Shown here: positions 7,348-16,067 of the stretch, piece after piece
Position numbering within the stretch: the stretch's first letter is position 1
Layout of the letters: every line of letters starts with the position of its first letter
Assembly (NCBI GenBank): GCA_013298625.1
Contig: JAAFIF010000087.1
Location: forward strand, 1-41,098
Length of the DNA: 41,098 nt
Direction: 5' to 3'
Source of the DNA: Myxococcales bacterium
Lineage (GTDB): Bacteria > Myxococcota_A > Polyangia > Polyangiales > Ga0077539
Position numbers and translations under genes: made by a program
Notes under the pieces: model-generated
Database searches by the model: none
Told to the model about the DNA's origin: nothing
What the model saw: only the letters and a program-made list of their open reading frames with translations

Positions 7348-8790
7348 TCAGTACGTCGAGGTCACGCCGATGGTCTGCTGCGGGCCCGTGTTCGTGACCG
7401 CGGGGCCGTGCCGTTCGGGGACGCTGTTGCCGTTGCTGTTGTGCGCCGCTGTTGTCGCTGTTGCGTTCGTCCCGGCGTCGGCGCGCGAGCTCGCGTGGTG
7501 CGAGCGCGCGTTGGGCGGTCCTGTGCGCGCGATCGCGACGCTCTGGGGCGCCGCATCGGGAGCGCTCTCGGCGGCGATCATCGTAGCGTCTTGGGCCGAG
7601 GGGACGGCCGCGTCCTGCGTCGCGACCGCGAGCGGCGAGGCGTCGACGAGCACGGACGCCTGCGCTCCAGCGTCCTGTTCGGCGACAGCGCGCGTCGATG
7701 CGCCGCCGCGAGGAACGACGGCAAACCCGACGACCACAGCGAAGGCGAGCGCGCCGAGCGCGACGGTCCAGCGCTGCACGCGCGCGGGCTTCTCGGTTGG
7801 GCCCGTCATGGTGGGCACTTCGGACGCGGCCAGGGTCTTGGCGGCCTCGATCGAGCGGTGCGCGTCGGTGCGCTCTGCGGGCTCGGCGCGGCGCACGGTG
7901 AGCACGGCAGCAGAGAGCTCGACGCGCTCGCTGGCGGCCGCTTCGAGCAGCGCGTCGATGAAGGCGTCCATGCTCGCGTAGCGCGCTGAGCGATCGGGCT
8001 CGAGGCCGCGGTCGATGCATGCCGCGATGGCGCGCGGAACCGACGCGCGGACGTCCAGCACGGGCGTCGCGCGCTCCGAGAGGATCCGCGCGATCACCGC
8101 AGTGGGAACGGGCGCGTCGAAGGGAGGCGCCCCCGTGAGGCACTCGTACCAGACCGCTGCGATGGACCAGACGTCCGCGCGGCCGTCGATGTCCGAGACG
8201 CCGCGGGCTTGCTCGGGGGACATGTACTGCGGCGTTCCGAAGATCACGCCGGTGGTGGTGGACTTGCCGGAGTCGTCGATGAGCTTGGCGATCCCGAAGT
8301 CGAGCAGCGTGGGGACGACCGCGCCGTCGTCGGTGCGCGCCATGAACAAGTTGTCCGGCTTGATGTCCCGGTGAATGATCCCTTTTCCGTGCGCCAGCGA
8401 GAGCGCCCGCATCACAGGAACCAGCGACGCGTACGACTCTTCGACGGTGAGCCTCGCGCGGCGCTCGATCACGGCGGCCAGCGATTCTCCTTCGAGAAAC
8501 GCCAGAGCCATGTACGCCCCGCCCTCGGGCAGCGCCCCCATGTCGAGCACCTCGACCACGTTCGGGTGCCGAAAGGACGCCGCCGCGCGCGCCTCGCGCA
8601 GAAACCGCAGGACGACAGCGTCGTTCTCTGCGTACTGCGGCTGAAGGACCTTCAGCGCGACCGAGCGCCCCGTCCACGTGTGCTTCGCGCGAAACACCGT
8701 GCCCATCCCGCCCTTTCCGATGAGGGCTTCGACGCGGTACTTCCCGTCGATCGTCGTCCCGATGCGCTCTGAGTCGGTAGGGATGGGCAT
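7348..8790 (-). CDS. Transmembrane Ser/Thr protein kinase (PknB-like)
   Basis: The 480-residue protein carries a complete kinase domain: glycine loop IGKGGMGTVF at 24-33, Lys47 in VALK, HRDIKPDN at 140-147, DFG at 164-166 and GTPQYMSPEQ at about 186-195. The domain ends near 290. A single TM helix (about 341-360, VALGALAFAVVVGFAVVP) follows. The C-terminal approx. 115 residues are low in complexity (Ala, Asp, Gln, His, Asn, Thr rich) with no recognisable sensor module, unlike PASTA-type kinases. ATG at 8790 precedes MPIPTDSERIGTTIDGKY, a normal kinase lead-in; no strong Shine-Dalgarno is seen. It heads the minus-strand run of kinase, kinase and TPR/PEGA protein, and diverges from the RCC1 gene. 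The two kinases differ in sequence and tails, so they are not a recent duplicate. Confidence 0.92.
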   Translation of the reverse strand: MPIPTDSERIGTTIDGKYRVEALIGKGGMGTVFRAKHTWTGRSVALKVLQPQYAENDAVVLRFLREARAAASFRHPNVVEVLDMGALPEGGAYMALAFLEGESLAAVIERRARLTVEESYASLVPVMRALSLAHGKGIIHRDIKPDNLFMARTDDGAVVPTLLDFGIAKLIDDSGKSTTTGVIFGTPQYMSPEQARGVSDIDGRADVWSIAAVWYECLTGAPPFDAPVPTAVIARILSERATPVLDVRASVPRAIAACIDRGLEPDRSARYASMDAFIDALLEAAASERVELSAAVLTVRRAEPAERTDAHRSIEAAKTLAASEVPTMTGPTEKPARVQRWTVALGALAFAVVVGFAVVPRGGASTRAVAEQDAGAQASVLVDASPLAVATQDAAVPSAQDATMIAAESAPDAAPQSVAIARTGPPNARSHHASSRADAGTNATATTAAHNSNGNSVPERHGPAVTNTGPQQTIGVTSTY

Positions 8791-8931
8791 AGGGAGAGTG
8801 ATGAAAGGAATCGAAGCAACAGACTCGGCGCGCCCAGCGACAGCGCGGCCGAACGCCCCTGCGCGTCCGAGAACAGAATAGCAGCGCTGTGTCCGATTTG
8901 CAGCGCCGCCCGCTTGGGGCACAGTTGCGCG

Positions 8932-10779
8932 GTGCTTGTACAGCGTACGTCGCGCTCGCCGCAGAGGGTCGCGGGCGCCTTGCTTTGCGCGCTCGCTGCG
9001 TTGGCGCCGTCCTGTCGTCGCGAGCGGACTTCGATCCTCGTCGTGGTGAACACAGACTTCGTCGTTCCGTCCGAAGTGGGAGAGCTGCACGTCGACGTCG
9101 AGCCCGAAGCCCCCGGCGGCGCCGCCCTGCGCAGCCAGATCGACTTCGTGATCGGCGGTCGCCGCGAGCAGGGCTGCGTCGATACGACGTCGATCCGTTG
9201 CCTCCCGCTGTCGTTTGCGGTCGAGCCGAGGCCCGAGCGCCCCGAGGGCGCCCCCACCCGAGTGACCATCACCGCGCGTCGCGTCGGCGCGGGGAGCAAC
9301 GAGCAGCGCTTCGTGCTCGATCGCGCGGCGGTGCTCTCGTTTCAGCCTGGGCGATCGCTGGCGTACGGGATGTTTCTGCCGAAGGCGTGCGTCGCAGGGC
9401 GGGACATTTGCGCAGCGCAGGGGCTCGTGTGCACCGAGCGCGGGTGCGAGTCGCGCAACGTGGACCCGAATCAGCTCGTCCCGTATACGCCCGGCGGAGA
9501 GCAGCCGCTCGCGCGTCCGCCGGACGACGGCGGCCCGAACTTCGACGTCAACGCCACGGACGCCAGCGACGCAGGCGCCATCGTGATGGACGCGCCCGAC
9601 AGCGCTCGAAGCGGTGATCTCACGCTCACCGTCGGCAACAGCCACGCGTGCGCGCTTCGTCGCTCGACGGGGCAAGTGTATTGCTGGGGCGAAAACGACT
9701 TCGGGCAGCTCGGGAGAGGCTTCATTTCGAGCGCGGCGGACGGAGGCCTCGCGGGCGTCGCGTCGCCAGCGCCGCTGGTCGTCGGTGACGCAGGCGTGCT
9801 TCGCTTCGCCGGCATCGTCGCGGGTCGCGACACGACCTGCGGATTCACTGCGACCAACAGCGTGTACTGCTGGGGCCGCGACGACGCAGCGTACACGGGC
9901 TTCGGCGGACCATCGTCGACGCCGCTGCCCGTACAGGGGCTCGTGCACCCGTCGGGAAGCTCCATCGTCAGCATCGCGCACGTCAACAGCGCGCACTTCA
10001 TTCAGTACTCGAACGGCTCGGTCGTCTCGTTTGGAGCGCGCTACGACAGCGCCGCGGCTGACGGCCCGTCAGAGACCCCTCCGCTTCGCGCGCCAGGGTC
10101 CCCCGCGATCGCAGCGCTCGAGCGCGCTCGCAGCGTACAGAGCCAGCAATCGAGCGTTGGATTCGCAGTCGGAAGCGACGGCCAGCTGCTCGGCTGGGGA
10201 CACATTCACGACGTTCGCCTCGGGACCCTCGCTGGAGCAGACCTCGGCGGAGGCCGTCGCGTCGTCGGCGTTCCCACCGCGATCCCGGGCGCGGGCAGCA
10301 TGCTCGAAGCGTTCGCGAGCGACAGCACTGTGATCGCGCTGCGCGCGGACCGACGCGTGAGCGTGTGGGGCAACAACGAAGCCTACTTCGTCGACCCCGA
10401 GGCAGAGACCGACAGCGTGAGCTTCAGCGCGCCGACGATCCGCGCCGACATCGGCGACGGGCCGTTTCGCGCGGTGGCGCTGGTCGGCTCTGCGGGGCTC
10501 GCACTCCACGAGAACGGCGCGATCCGCTGCTTCGGCGCGCGCTACAACAAGATCTGCCCCGACGCGATGCCCAACGACGTCCGCAACCCAGCGACCGTGA
10601 CGGGCTTCGCGGGGCCCGCGCCGCGCTTCGTGGCTGTCGGAGGAGGATTCGACTTCGCTTGCGCGCTCAGCGACGACGACAGGGTGTACTGCTGGGGAGC
10701 CAACGATCGGTCGCAGTGCGGCGCGCCTGCGTCGCGCTTTATCGAGCCCACAGCGCCGAACCGCGTCATCGTGCCGTGA
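8932..10779 (+). CDS. Exported RCC1-type seven-bladed beta-propeller protein
   Basis: The approx. 615-residue protein starts with a hydrophobic export signal ending in a lipobox-like APSC, so it is a probable lipoprotein. An N-terminal domain of about 200 residues with an EGF-like CAAQGLVCTERGCESR patch follows, then a short Asp-rich linker. The rest is a set of RCC1-like repeats. I count seven: HACAL...VYCWG, TTCGF...VYCWG, SAHFI...VVSFG, SVGFA...LLGWG, TVIAL...VSVWG, GLALH...IRCFG and FACAL...VYCWG. This equals a complete propeller. Several blades carry cysteine pairs that could form intrablade disulfides outside the cytoplasm. The function (binding or scaffold) is unknown. GTG at 8932 was preferred because it begins the signal peptide; TTG at 8914 in the same frame is possible. 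Confidence 0.82.
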   Translation: MLVQRTSRSPQRVAGALLCALAALAPSCRRERTSILVVVNTDFVVPSEVGELHVDVEPEAPGGAALRSQIDFVIGGRREQGCVDTTSIRCLPLSFAVEPRPERPEGAPTRVTITARRVGAGSNEQRFVLDRAAVLSFQPGRSLAYGMFLPKACVAGRDICAAQGLVCTERGCESRNVDPNQLVPYTPGGEQPLARPPDDGGPNFDVNATDASDAGAIVMDAPDSARSGDLTLTVGNSHACALRRSTGQVYCWGENDFGQLGRGFISSAADGGLAGVASPAPLVVGDAGVLRFAGIVAGRDTTCGFTATNSVYCWGRDDAAYTGFGGPSSTPLPVQGLVHPSGSSIVSIAHVNSAHFIQYSNGSVVSFGARYDSAAADGPSETPPLRAPGSPAIAALERARSVQSQQSSVGFAVGSDGQLLGWGHIHDVRLGTLAGADLGGGRRVVGVPTAIPGAGSMLEAFASDSTVIALRADRRVSVWGNNEAYFVDPEAETDSVSFSAPTIRADIGDGPFRAVALVGSAGLALHENGAIRCFGARYNKICPDAMPNDVRNPATVTGFAGPAPRFVAVGGGFDFACALSDDDRVYCWGANDRSQCGAPASRFIEPTAPNRVIVP

Positions 10780-10809
10780 GAGGGTGTGGGGCGTCTCCCT
10801 CTCTTCGCG

Positions 10810-11304
10810 CTACTTCTTTCGCTTCGCGAGCCGCTCTTGCCGGCGCGCGCTGGCCTCGCGCATCCGTCGCACGTCGTCGTCGCTCTCTGGCACGAGCGGC
10901 GCGACGGCGCGGGGCTTTCGCTGAGCGTCGATCGCCACGAAGGTCATGCGAGCGTTGACGCACAGCCAGCGCTCGTGGGTGTGCATCGACTCGCCCCACA
11001 CGCTGACCTCGACCTCGAGCGACGTGCGAAACGCCGCGTTGACCCGCGCTTCGACCACGGCGATGTCGCCGATCGCCAGCGGGTGCTCGAACTGCAGGTC
11101 GTCCACGCTCGCCGTCACCGCGAGGCCGCCCGTGTGGCGCATGGCGCAGATCCCGCCGACCATGTCCGCCCAGGACATCACCTGCCCCCCGAACGCGTTG
11201 CCGAGCGCGTTCGCATGCTCGGGAAACACCAGCTGCGTCTGTACGGTCTTGGACGCCGACGGGCTCTTCGCCGTCAGCGTCGGGGTCTGCGTCTCGTCGC
11301 TCAC
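10810..11304 (-). CDS. Acyl-CoA thioesterase (hotdog fold, YciA/BFIT-like)
   Basis: The 164-residue protein matches single-domain hotdog acyl-CoA thioesterases: TQLVFPEHANALGNAFGGQV near the N-terminus, then the helix with the catalytic-type acid MSWADMVGG, and strands containing ASVDDLQFEHPLAIGD and FRTSLEVEVSVWGE. Family members hydrolyse acyl-CoAs to free acids and CoA in the cytosol. The C-terminus is strongly basic and charged (ASARRQERLAKRKK). The GTG start at 11304 overlaps the TGA of the upstream M61 peptidase gene (shared GTGA), which suggests translational coupling and fixes the start. It is the last gene of the minus-strand run that begins near 17153. Confidence 0.9.
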   Translation of the reverse strand: MSDETQTPTLTAKSPSASKTVQTQLVFPEHANALGNAFGGQVMSWADMVGGICAMRHTGGLAVTASVDDLQFEHPLAIGDIAVVEARVNAAFRTSLEVEVSVWGESMHTHERWLCVNARMTFVAIDAQRKPRAVAPLVPESDDDVRRMREASARRQERLAKRKK

Positions 11305-13073
11305 GACTTGGCGCTCCAAAACGACTCGGCTTCGGGTCCGAGCCAGCCTGCGCCGAGCGCCTTGGCGCCTTCGCTCGCGCCGGCGGAGGCGACGATCTCG
11401 TAGCCGTCCGGGGAGGGCTCGGCGAGCACGAGCTTCGTCGTCTGCAGCCACTCTCGCCGCGCGAACAAGAGCTCGACGGTCTCGCCGGGCTTGCGCGCCT
11501 CGAGCCTTCGTCGCAGCGAGCCGTCGTCCACGCGGCGGCCGTCGATCGCGACGAGCTCGTCTCCGGGGCTGAGCCCCGCGCGCTCTGCGGCCGAGTCACG
11601 AAGGACGCTCGCGAGCACGCACTTGCCTCCCTCGTTGCGTGTGCGAACGCCCATCGCCGCGCCGCGCGAGCCCTTGGCGCGCAGCGAGAGCCCGAGCTTG
11701 CCGAGCACTTCGTCGTAGGCGATCGGCTGCGTGCTGCGCACCCACGCGTCGATCAAATCACTGACGTCCACGCCCGTCGCCGCGGCGAACACGCGCTCGA
11801 TCTCGTCCTCGGGGATGCCCTGCGCGCGCTGCCCGTACTCGCGCCACAGGTGCTTGATCACGTCGTCGAAGCTCTTGTGTCCCTTGCTGCGCGCGCGCAG
11901 CTCGCAGTCGATGAGCGCGCAGACGATCTCGCCCTTGAGGTAGTACGAGACCGTGCTGTTCACCGAGTGCTCGTCGGGGCGATAGAGCTTGACCCACGCG
12001 TCGAAGCTCGCCTCTTCGACGCTCTGCGCGAAGCGGCCTGGGGTGTCTTCGAGCCGTGCGATTTCAGCGGCGAAGTGCTCGAGGTACTTCTTCGGCGACA
12101 CGAGCCCCGCGCGGCGCAGCGTGAGCCAGTCGTAGTAGCTGGTGCCCCCCTCGAAGAGCCACAGCATGCGCGTGTAGTTCTCGTGTCCGTAGCGGTACGG
12201 GCGCAGCCCCGCGGGGCGCGTGCGCTTGACCTGCCACAGGTGAAAGAACTCGTGCGCGAACAGCGAGAGCAGGTCTTCGTAGCCCGACTCGGTGTCGAAC
12301 GAGTCCGGCGAGGCCAGCAGGGCCGTGCTGTTCTCGTGCTCGAGCCCGCCGCGGCCGCCGGGCGCCAGGTGCAACAAGAACAAATAGTTCTCGTACGGGA
12401 GCCCGCCGAACAGCGCGCTCTCGCTCTGCACGATGCGCGTGACGTCCCGCACGAGGCGCTCGCGATCGCAGCGGCTCGGCGAGCCCCACAGCACGATCTC
12501 GTGCTGCTTGTTCTCGACGGTGAACACGTGGCGCTCGTGCACGCCGACGTCCACAGGGCAGTCGACGAGCTGGTCGAAGTCCTTGGCGACGAAGACGTTT
12601 TCGCCCTTGGATTCGGCGCGCGAGAGGCCGGTGGCGATGCTCCACGACGGGTCGGGCTTGTGCAGCTCGAGCTCGACGGGCAGCGCATCCCAGTCGCAGC
12701 CCGCGTCCTGCGTAGGCCGCAGAAAGGTCGCCGCGCCGTTGAAGTACCCGTGCGTGTCGCTCACGTGGTTGGTGCGCACCGTCAGCTCGTGCGCGTACAC
12801 GGCGTACTCGACCACGACCTCGCTCGCGCCGCCGTGGGCGACGGCCCAGGTGTCCTTCGCGGTCTTGCGCGCGCCGCAGTCGCGCTCGGCGACAGCGGCG
12901 CGCAGCCCTTCGACGTGCCGCGCGTACTCGCGCACGAGGTAGCTGCCCGGCGTCCACGCTGGCATCTGCAGCGTCAACGGCTCGGGCAACGGACCGGCAA
13001 ACGTGGCGCGCACGCGCACGAGGTGGCGGGTCGTGTCGAAGGAGACTTCGTATCGAATCGAACGTTCGCTCAC
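11301..13073 (-). CDS. M61 family glycyl aminopeptidase-like metallopeptidase with PDZ domain
   Basis: The 590-residue protein has the M61 layout. An N-terminal beta domain with MPAWTPGSYLVREYARHVEG comes first. The zinc-binding HEFFHLW follows at about 274-280 (His274, Glu275, His278), with a downstream WLFEGGTSYYD whose Glu308 is the likely third ligand. A C-terminal PDZ domain (about 480-580) includes SAAERAGLSPGDELVAIDG. M61 enzymes act as aminopeptidases with a preference for N-terminal Gly. No signal peptide is visible with the GTG start at 13073, so it is predicted cytosolic. This GTG overlaps the stop of the PhoD-like gene as GTGA, and its own stop overlaps the thioesterase start in the same way. 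A longer frame upstream lies inside the PhoD-like gene and is rejected. Confidence 0.92.
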   Translation of the reverse strand: MSERSIRYEVSFDTTRHLVRVRATFAGPLPEPLTLQMPAWTPGSYLVREYARHVEGLRAAVAERDCGARKTAKDTWAVAHGGASEVVVEYAVYAHELTVRTNHVSDTHGYFNGAATFLRPTQDAGCDWDALPVELELHKPDPSWSIATGLSRAESKGENVFVAKDFDQLVDCPVDVGVHERHVFTVENKQHEIVLWGSPSRCDRERLVRDVTRIVQSESALFGGLPYENYLFLLHLAPGGRGGLEHENSTALLASPDSFDTESGYEDLLSLFAHEFFHLWQVKRTRPAGLRPYRYGHENYTRMLWLFEGGTSYYDWLTLRRAGLVSPKKYLEHFAAEIARLEDTPGRFAQSVEEASFDAWVKLYRPDEHSVNSTVSYYLKGEIVCALIDCELRARSKGHKSFDDVIKHLWREYGQRAQGIPEDEIERVFAAATGVDVSDLIDAWVRSTQPIAYDEVLGKLGLSLRAKGSRGAAMGVRTRNEGGKCVLASVLRDSAAERAGLSPGDELVAIDGRRVDDGSLRRRLEARKPGETVELLFARREWLQTTKLVLAEPSPDGYEIVASAGASEGAKALGAGWLGPEAESFWSAKS

Positions 13074-14491
13074 AGCGCGCGGAGCGTACGAGACCCCGCC
13101 GCGGTTGTGAAAGGGGAGCGATACGTTCGCTCGAAGATCGCGCGCCCCTCTTCGTTGAAGAAGGTCACGCCCATCGACCTCGCGCGCGGGTCGGCGTCGA
13201 AGCGCACCCAGTTCGACTCGCTCGTGGCGAAGTCGTACTGCGGCGGGTCGAGCAGCGACGCGATGGGGTTGGGCAGCTGCCCGCCTGGGCCCATGAGCAC
13301 TTCGATCACGCGCGCGTCGGGGCCCGATGGCTCGAGGCGCGCGACGCATCCCAAGTGAAAATCACCGGACAAAAACCACACGTCCGGCACGTCGCGGATC
13401 GCCTCGAGCAAGCGCTGTCGCTGCGCCGGATAGCCCTGCCATCGGTCGCTCTCGGCCACGCGAAAGAGCCCCTCGAAGCGCGCGATGGGGACCGAGTTGA
13501 CGACGCACTTGAACGCCGCCGTCGAGCTGCGCAGCCCGTCGATCAGCCACTGCAGCTGCTCGCGCGAGAGGTACTGCGCCTCGGGGCCTGCGCGCGTGCT
13601 CGGCCTTCGCTCTCCGCGCGTGTCGAGCACGAAGAGGTCCAGCGTGCGGCCCCACGAGAAGCGCTCGTAGAGCCTTCGCGGCCGCTGCCATCCCCCTCGC
13701 CACGCGTGGTGCTCGAAGAACGCCCTGCGCGCCGCGGCGAGCCGCGCGGGCTCGACCGTCTCGCCGTCCCAGTTGTTGTGCACCTCGTGGTCGTCCCAGA
13801 CCACGTACATCCCCGCGCTCTCGTGCAGCGCGCGCAGCCCGACGCGCGAGAACGTCCGCTCGTACACCGCGCGAAACCCCTCGAGCGTGCGCGCCTCGTC
13901 GGCGTACACGTGATCGCCCGCGTGCACGAAGAACGCGAGCTCGTCGCAGAGCGCGGCGCGGCGCAAGGTGTCGAACTCGCCGCCCCACTGGGCGGAGGTG
14001 CAAGACGTCCCGCCGAACGAGAGTGGCTCGTCGGAGTCCCTGTGAATCGCCGCGCGAAATCGCCCTCCGGCCCCGCGCGCGACGGCCCTGCCACCCTCGA
14101 CGCGCACGAAGCAATACCGATAGCGCGCGCCCGGCGTGAGCCCCTCGAGCGCGTGCTGAACGAAGCCCCCCTCGTCGAGCGAGACGGGCCCCTCGTACGC
14201 GACGCGCGAGTCGCTCTGCGCGAGCTCGATCACGACGAGGCCCCAGCTCGATCGACGGTCGTCGCGCACCCGCGTCCACAGGACCGCGCGATCGTCGCCG
14301 ATGTCCCCAGCCATCGACCCGATGGGAAAAGCGCTCTTCTCGTAGGGAAGCGCGAGGATCTTGCGCCGCTCGAGCGCGGTCGGGTCTGGGCAGTGCCGAG
14401 GCAAGAGCAAGCTCGTCGGCGCGACGGTGTGGCACGCGCCCAGGCCCGCGAGCGAGAGCGCCCCGCGACGAGTGAGGATCGAGCGGCTCAC
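13070..14491 (-). CDS. PhoD-like metallophosphatase, probably Tat-exported
   Basis: This protein of about 473 residues belongs to the PhoD alkaline phosphatase/phosphodiesterase superfamily. Metal-site motifs seen are FFVHAGDHVYAD, VVWDDHEVHNNWDG and WFLSGDFHLG. An N-terminal beta-sandwich (about 45-140) precedes the catalytic domain, as usual in PhoD. The start is taken as GTG 14491 because it forms a GTGA overlap with the stop of the GMC oxidoreductase, the same junction as at the next two genes. It yields SRSILTRRGALSLAGLGAC, a twin-arginine-like signal with a lipobox-like Cys. A start at 14515 is possible. The substrate cannot be told from sequence. Known relatives release phosphate from phosphodiesters such as teichoic acid or phospholipid. 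Confidence 0.9.
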   Translation of the reverse strand: MSRSILTRRGALSLAGLGACHTVAPTSLLLPRHCPDPTALERRKILALPYEKSAFPIGSMAGDIGDDRAVLWTRVRDDRRSSWGLVVIELAQSDSRVAYEGPVSLDEGGFVQHALEGLTPGARYRYCFVRVEGGRAVARGAGGRFRAAIHRDSDEPLSFGGTSCTSAQWGGEFDTLRRAALCDELAFFVHAGDHVYADEARTLEGFRAVYERTFSRVGLRALHESAGMYVVWDDHEVHNNWDGETVEPARLAAARRAFFEHHAWRGGWQRPRRLYERFSWGRTLDLFVLDTRGERRPSTRAGPEAQYLSREQLQWLIDGLRSSTAAFKCVVNSVPIARFEGLFRVAESDRWQGYPAQRQRLLEAIRDVPDVWFLSGDFHLGCVARLEPSGPDARVIEVLMGPGGQLPNPIASLLDPPQYDFATSESNWVRFDADPRARSMGVTFFNEEGRAIFERTYRSPFTTAAGSRTLRAL

Positions 14492-16023
14492 GTCGGAGGC
14501 TCGGCCGCGAGCCACGCGCCGAAGCGCTCGCCCAGCATGAGGGTCGGCAGGTGGATGTTAGCGCTCGGAATCGTCGGAAAAAGACTGGCGTCCGCGACGA
14601 TCAGCCCCTCGGTCCCGCGCACGCGACCGCGCCCGTCCGTCGCGCCGTCGGCGCGGCGGTCGTCGGCGGACATGGGGACCGTTCCGCACGGGTGGTAGCC
14701 GGAGGCGCAGGCCACTTCGAGGTGCGCTTCGAGCCCCGCGCGGCGCATGAAGGCTTTGGGCCGCGGGTGTGCGTAGAGCAAGACGTGCTCGCGCATCGCG
14801 CTGCTCTCTGCGAGCAAGTGCATGAGCTCGAGCGCGTCCACGAGCGCGTCGCGATCCCAAGGATCATCGAGAAACCGCGCGTCGAGCTTGGGCCTCGCGC
14901 TCGGCTCGGCGCTGGTGATCTCGATCGTCCCCGCGCGCCCCCGCGGCTTCTGCAGCGTCGCCATCAGCGACAGCGCAGGAAACTCCCAGCGCGGCGTCCA
15001 CATGAAGCTCCCCGCTTGGATCTGCATGTCGTCCCGCAACAGACCTCCCCGCGTCGAGTAGCGCAGCATGGTCTGCATCAACGGAAACGCCGCGCTCTTC
15101 ATGCTCTTCGGCGCGATGAAAATCGCGGTCCCAGGGTGGTCCAAGAGCCGCCGCGCCACCCACGCGTTGTCCGCCACCAACGTGCACCCGAGCCGCTCGA
15201 TCAGCGCGCGCGGGCCGACGCCCGAGCGCACGAGCAGCGGCGGCGTCATGATCGCGCCCGAGCTCACCACCACGCGCTTCGCGAAGATCTTCTCGATCGC
15301 GCCGGCGCGCTCGACCTCGACGCCCACCGCGCGGCGCCCTTCGAACAGCACCCTGCGCACCATCGTGCTCGCGCGGATCGACAAGTTGGGCCTCGCGCGA
15401 ACGGACGGCGTCAGGTAGCCCCGCGCCGCGCTCTGCCGAACGCCGCCCACTTTGTTCATCGGGATCGCGCCGTAGCCGCCCGTGCGAGGGCCGTTGAAAT
15501 CGTGTGCGCGCTCGAAGCCGAGCTCGCGGCAGCCCTCGAGCAGCGCGCCGTGCCACGGGCTCAGCTCGTCGGCCGTGTGCCGACGAATCGCGATCGGCCC
15601 GTCCGCGCCGTGCCACTCGTCGCGCACGTCCATGTCGTTCTCGAGCCGCTTGAACGCAGGCAAACACGCATCGAACCCCCACTCGCGCAGCCCCAGCGCC
15701 GCCCACTCGTCGAAGTCCTCGCGCTGCCCGCGCAGCGCGATGCACGTGTTCACCGCGCTCGAGCCGCCCACCACCCTGCCCCGCGGAAACTCGAACAGCA
15801 CCTGCGACGGCACCGGTCGATGATGCAAGCCCCAGTCGTGCGTCGTGACCGCGTTGCGCGTCCCGTCGAGCAGCTCGCGCGGCGCCCGATCGTTGTCCTC
15901 GTAGTCGGGCCCCGCTTCGATGAGCAGCACCTCGCGCTCGGCGCGCTCGGTCATGCGCGCGGCGATCACCGCTCCCGCAGAGCCAGCGCCCACGATGATC
16001 GTCTCGTACTGTCGCTCGGCCAT
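14488..16023 (-). CDS. GMC family FAD-dependent oxidoreductase
   Basis: The 511-residue cytosolic flavoenzyme has the FAD-binding GAGSAGAVIAARM at about 11-23, followed by LLIEAGP. GMC signature 1 is present (GRVVGGSSAVNTCIALRGQ), as is signature 2 (SSGAIMTPPLLVRSGVGP). The C-terminal substrate domain ends with the catalytic SGYHPCGTVPM and NIHLPTLMLGERFG. Relatives oxidise primary or secondary alcohols such as choline, glucose or long-chain alcohols; the substrate here is unknown. ATG at 16023 is immediately followed by the Rossmann strand. It lies 44 bp downstream of an Old Yellow Enzyme gene, and its stop overlaps the PhoD-like start. Two redox enzymes with a thioesterase in one operon suggest lipid or alcohol metabolism (inference). 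Confidence 0.95.
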   Translation of the reverse strand: MAERQYETIIVGAGSAGAVIAARMTERAEREVLLIEAGPDYEDNDRAPRELLDGTRNAVTTHDWGLHHRPVPSQVLFEFPRGRVVGGSSAVNTCIALRGQREDFDEWAALGLREWGFDACLPAFKRLENDMDVRDEWHGADGPIAIRRHTADELSPWHGALLEGCRELGFERAHDFNGPRTGGYGAIPMNKVGGVRQSAARGYLTPSVRARPNLSIRASTMVRRVLFEGRRAVGVEVERAGAIEKIFAKRVVVSSGAIMTPPLLVRSGVGPRALIERLGCTLVADNAWVARRLLDHPGTAIFIAPKSMKSAAFPLMQTMLRYSTRGGLLRDDMQIQAGSFMWTPRWEFPALSLMATLQKPRGRAGTIEITSAEPSARPKLDARFLDDPWDRDALVDALELMHLLAESSAMREHVLLYAHPRPKAFMRRAGLEAHLEVACASGYHPCGTVPMSADDRRADGATDGRGRVRGTEGLIVADASLFPTIPSANIHLPTLMLGERFGAWLAAEPPT

Positions 16024-16067
16024 GGGTGTTGCGCGCGATGCTACCCCCGATCGCGCGCGCCCCGCGC

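Noticed and set aside
13074..13349. Extended N-terminus of the M61 peptidase
   Set aside because: The extra residues are Arg/Ala-rich, lie wholly inside the PhoD-like gene in another frame, and break the GTGA coupling pattern. The family fold starts at 13073.
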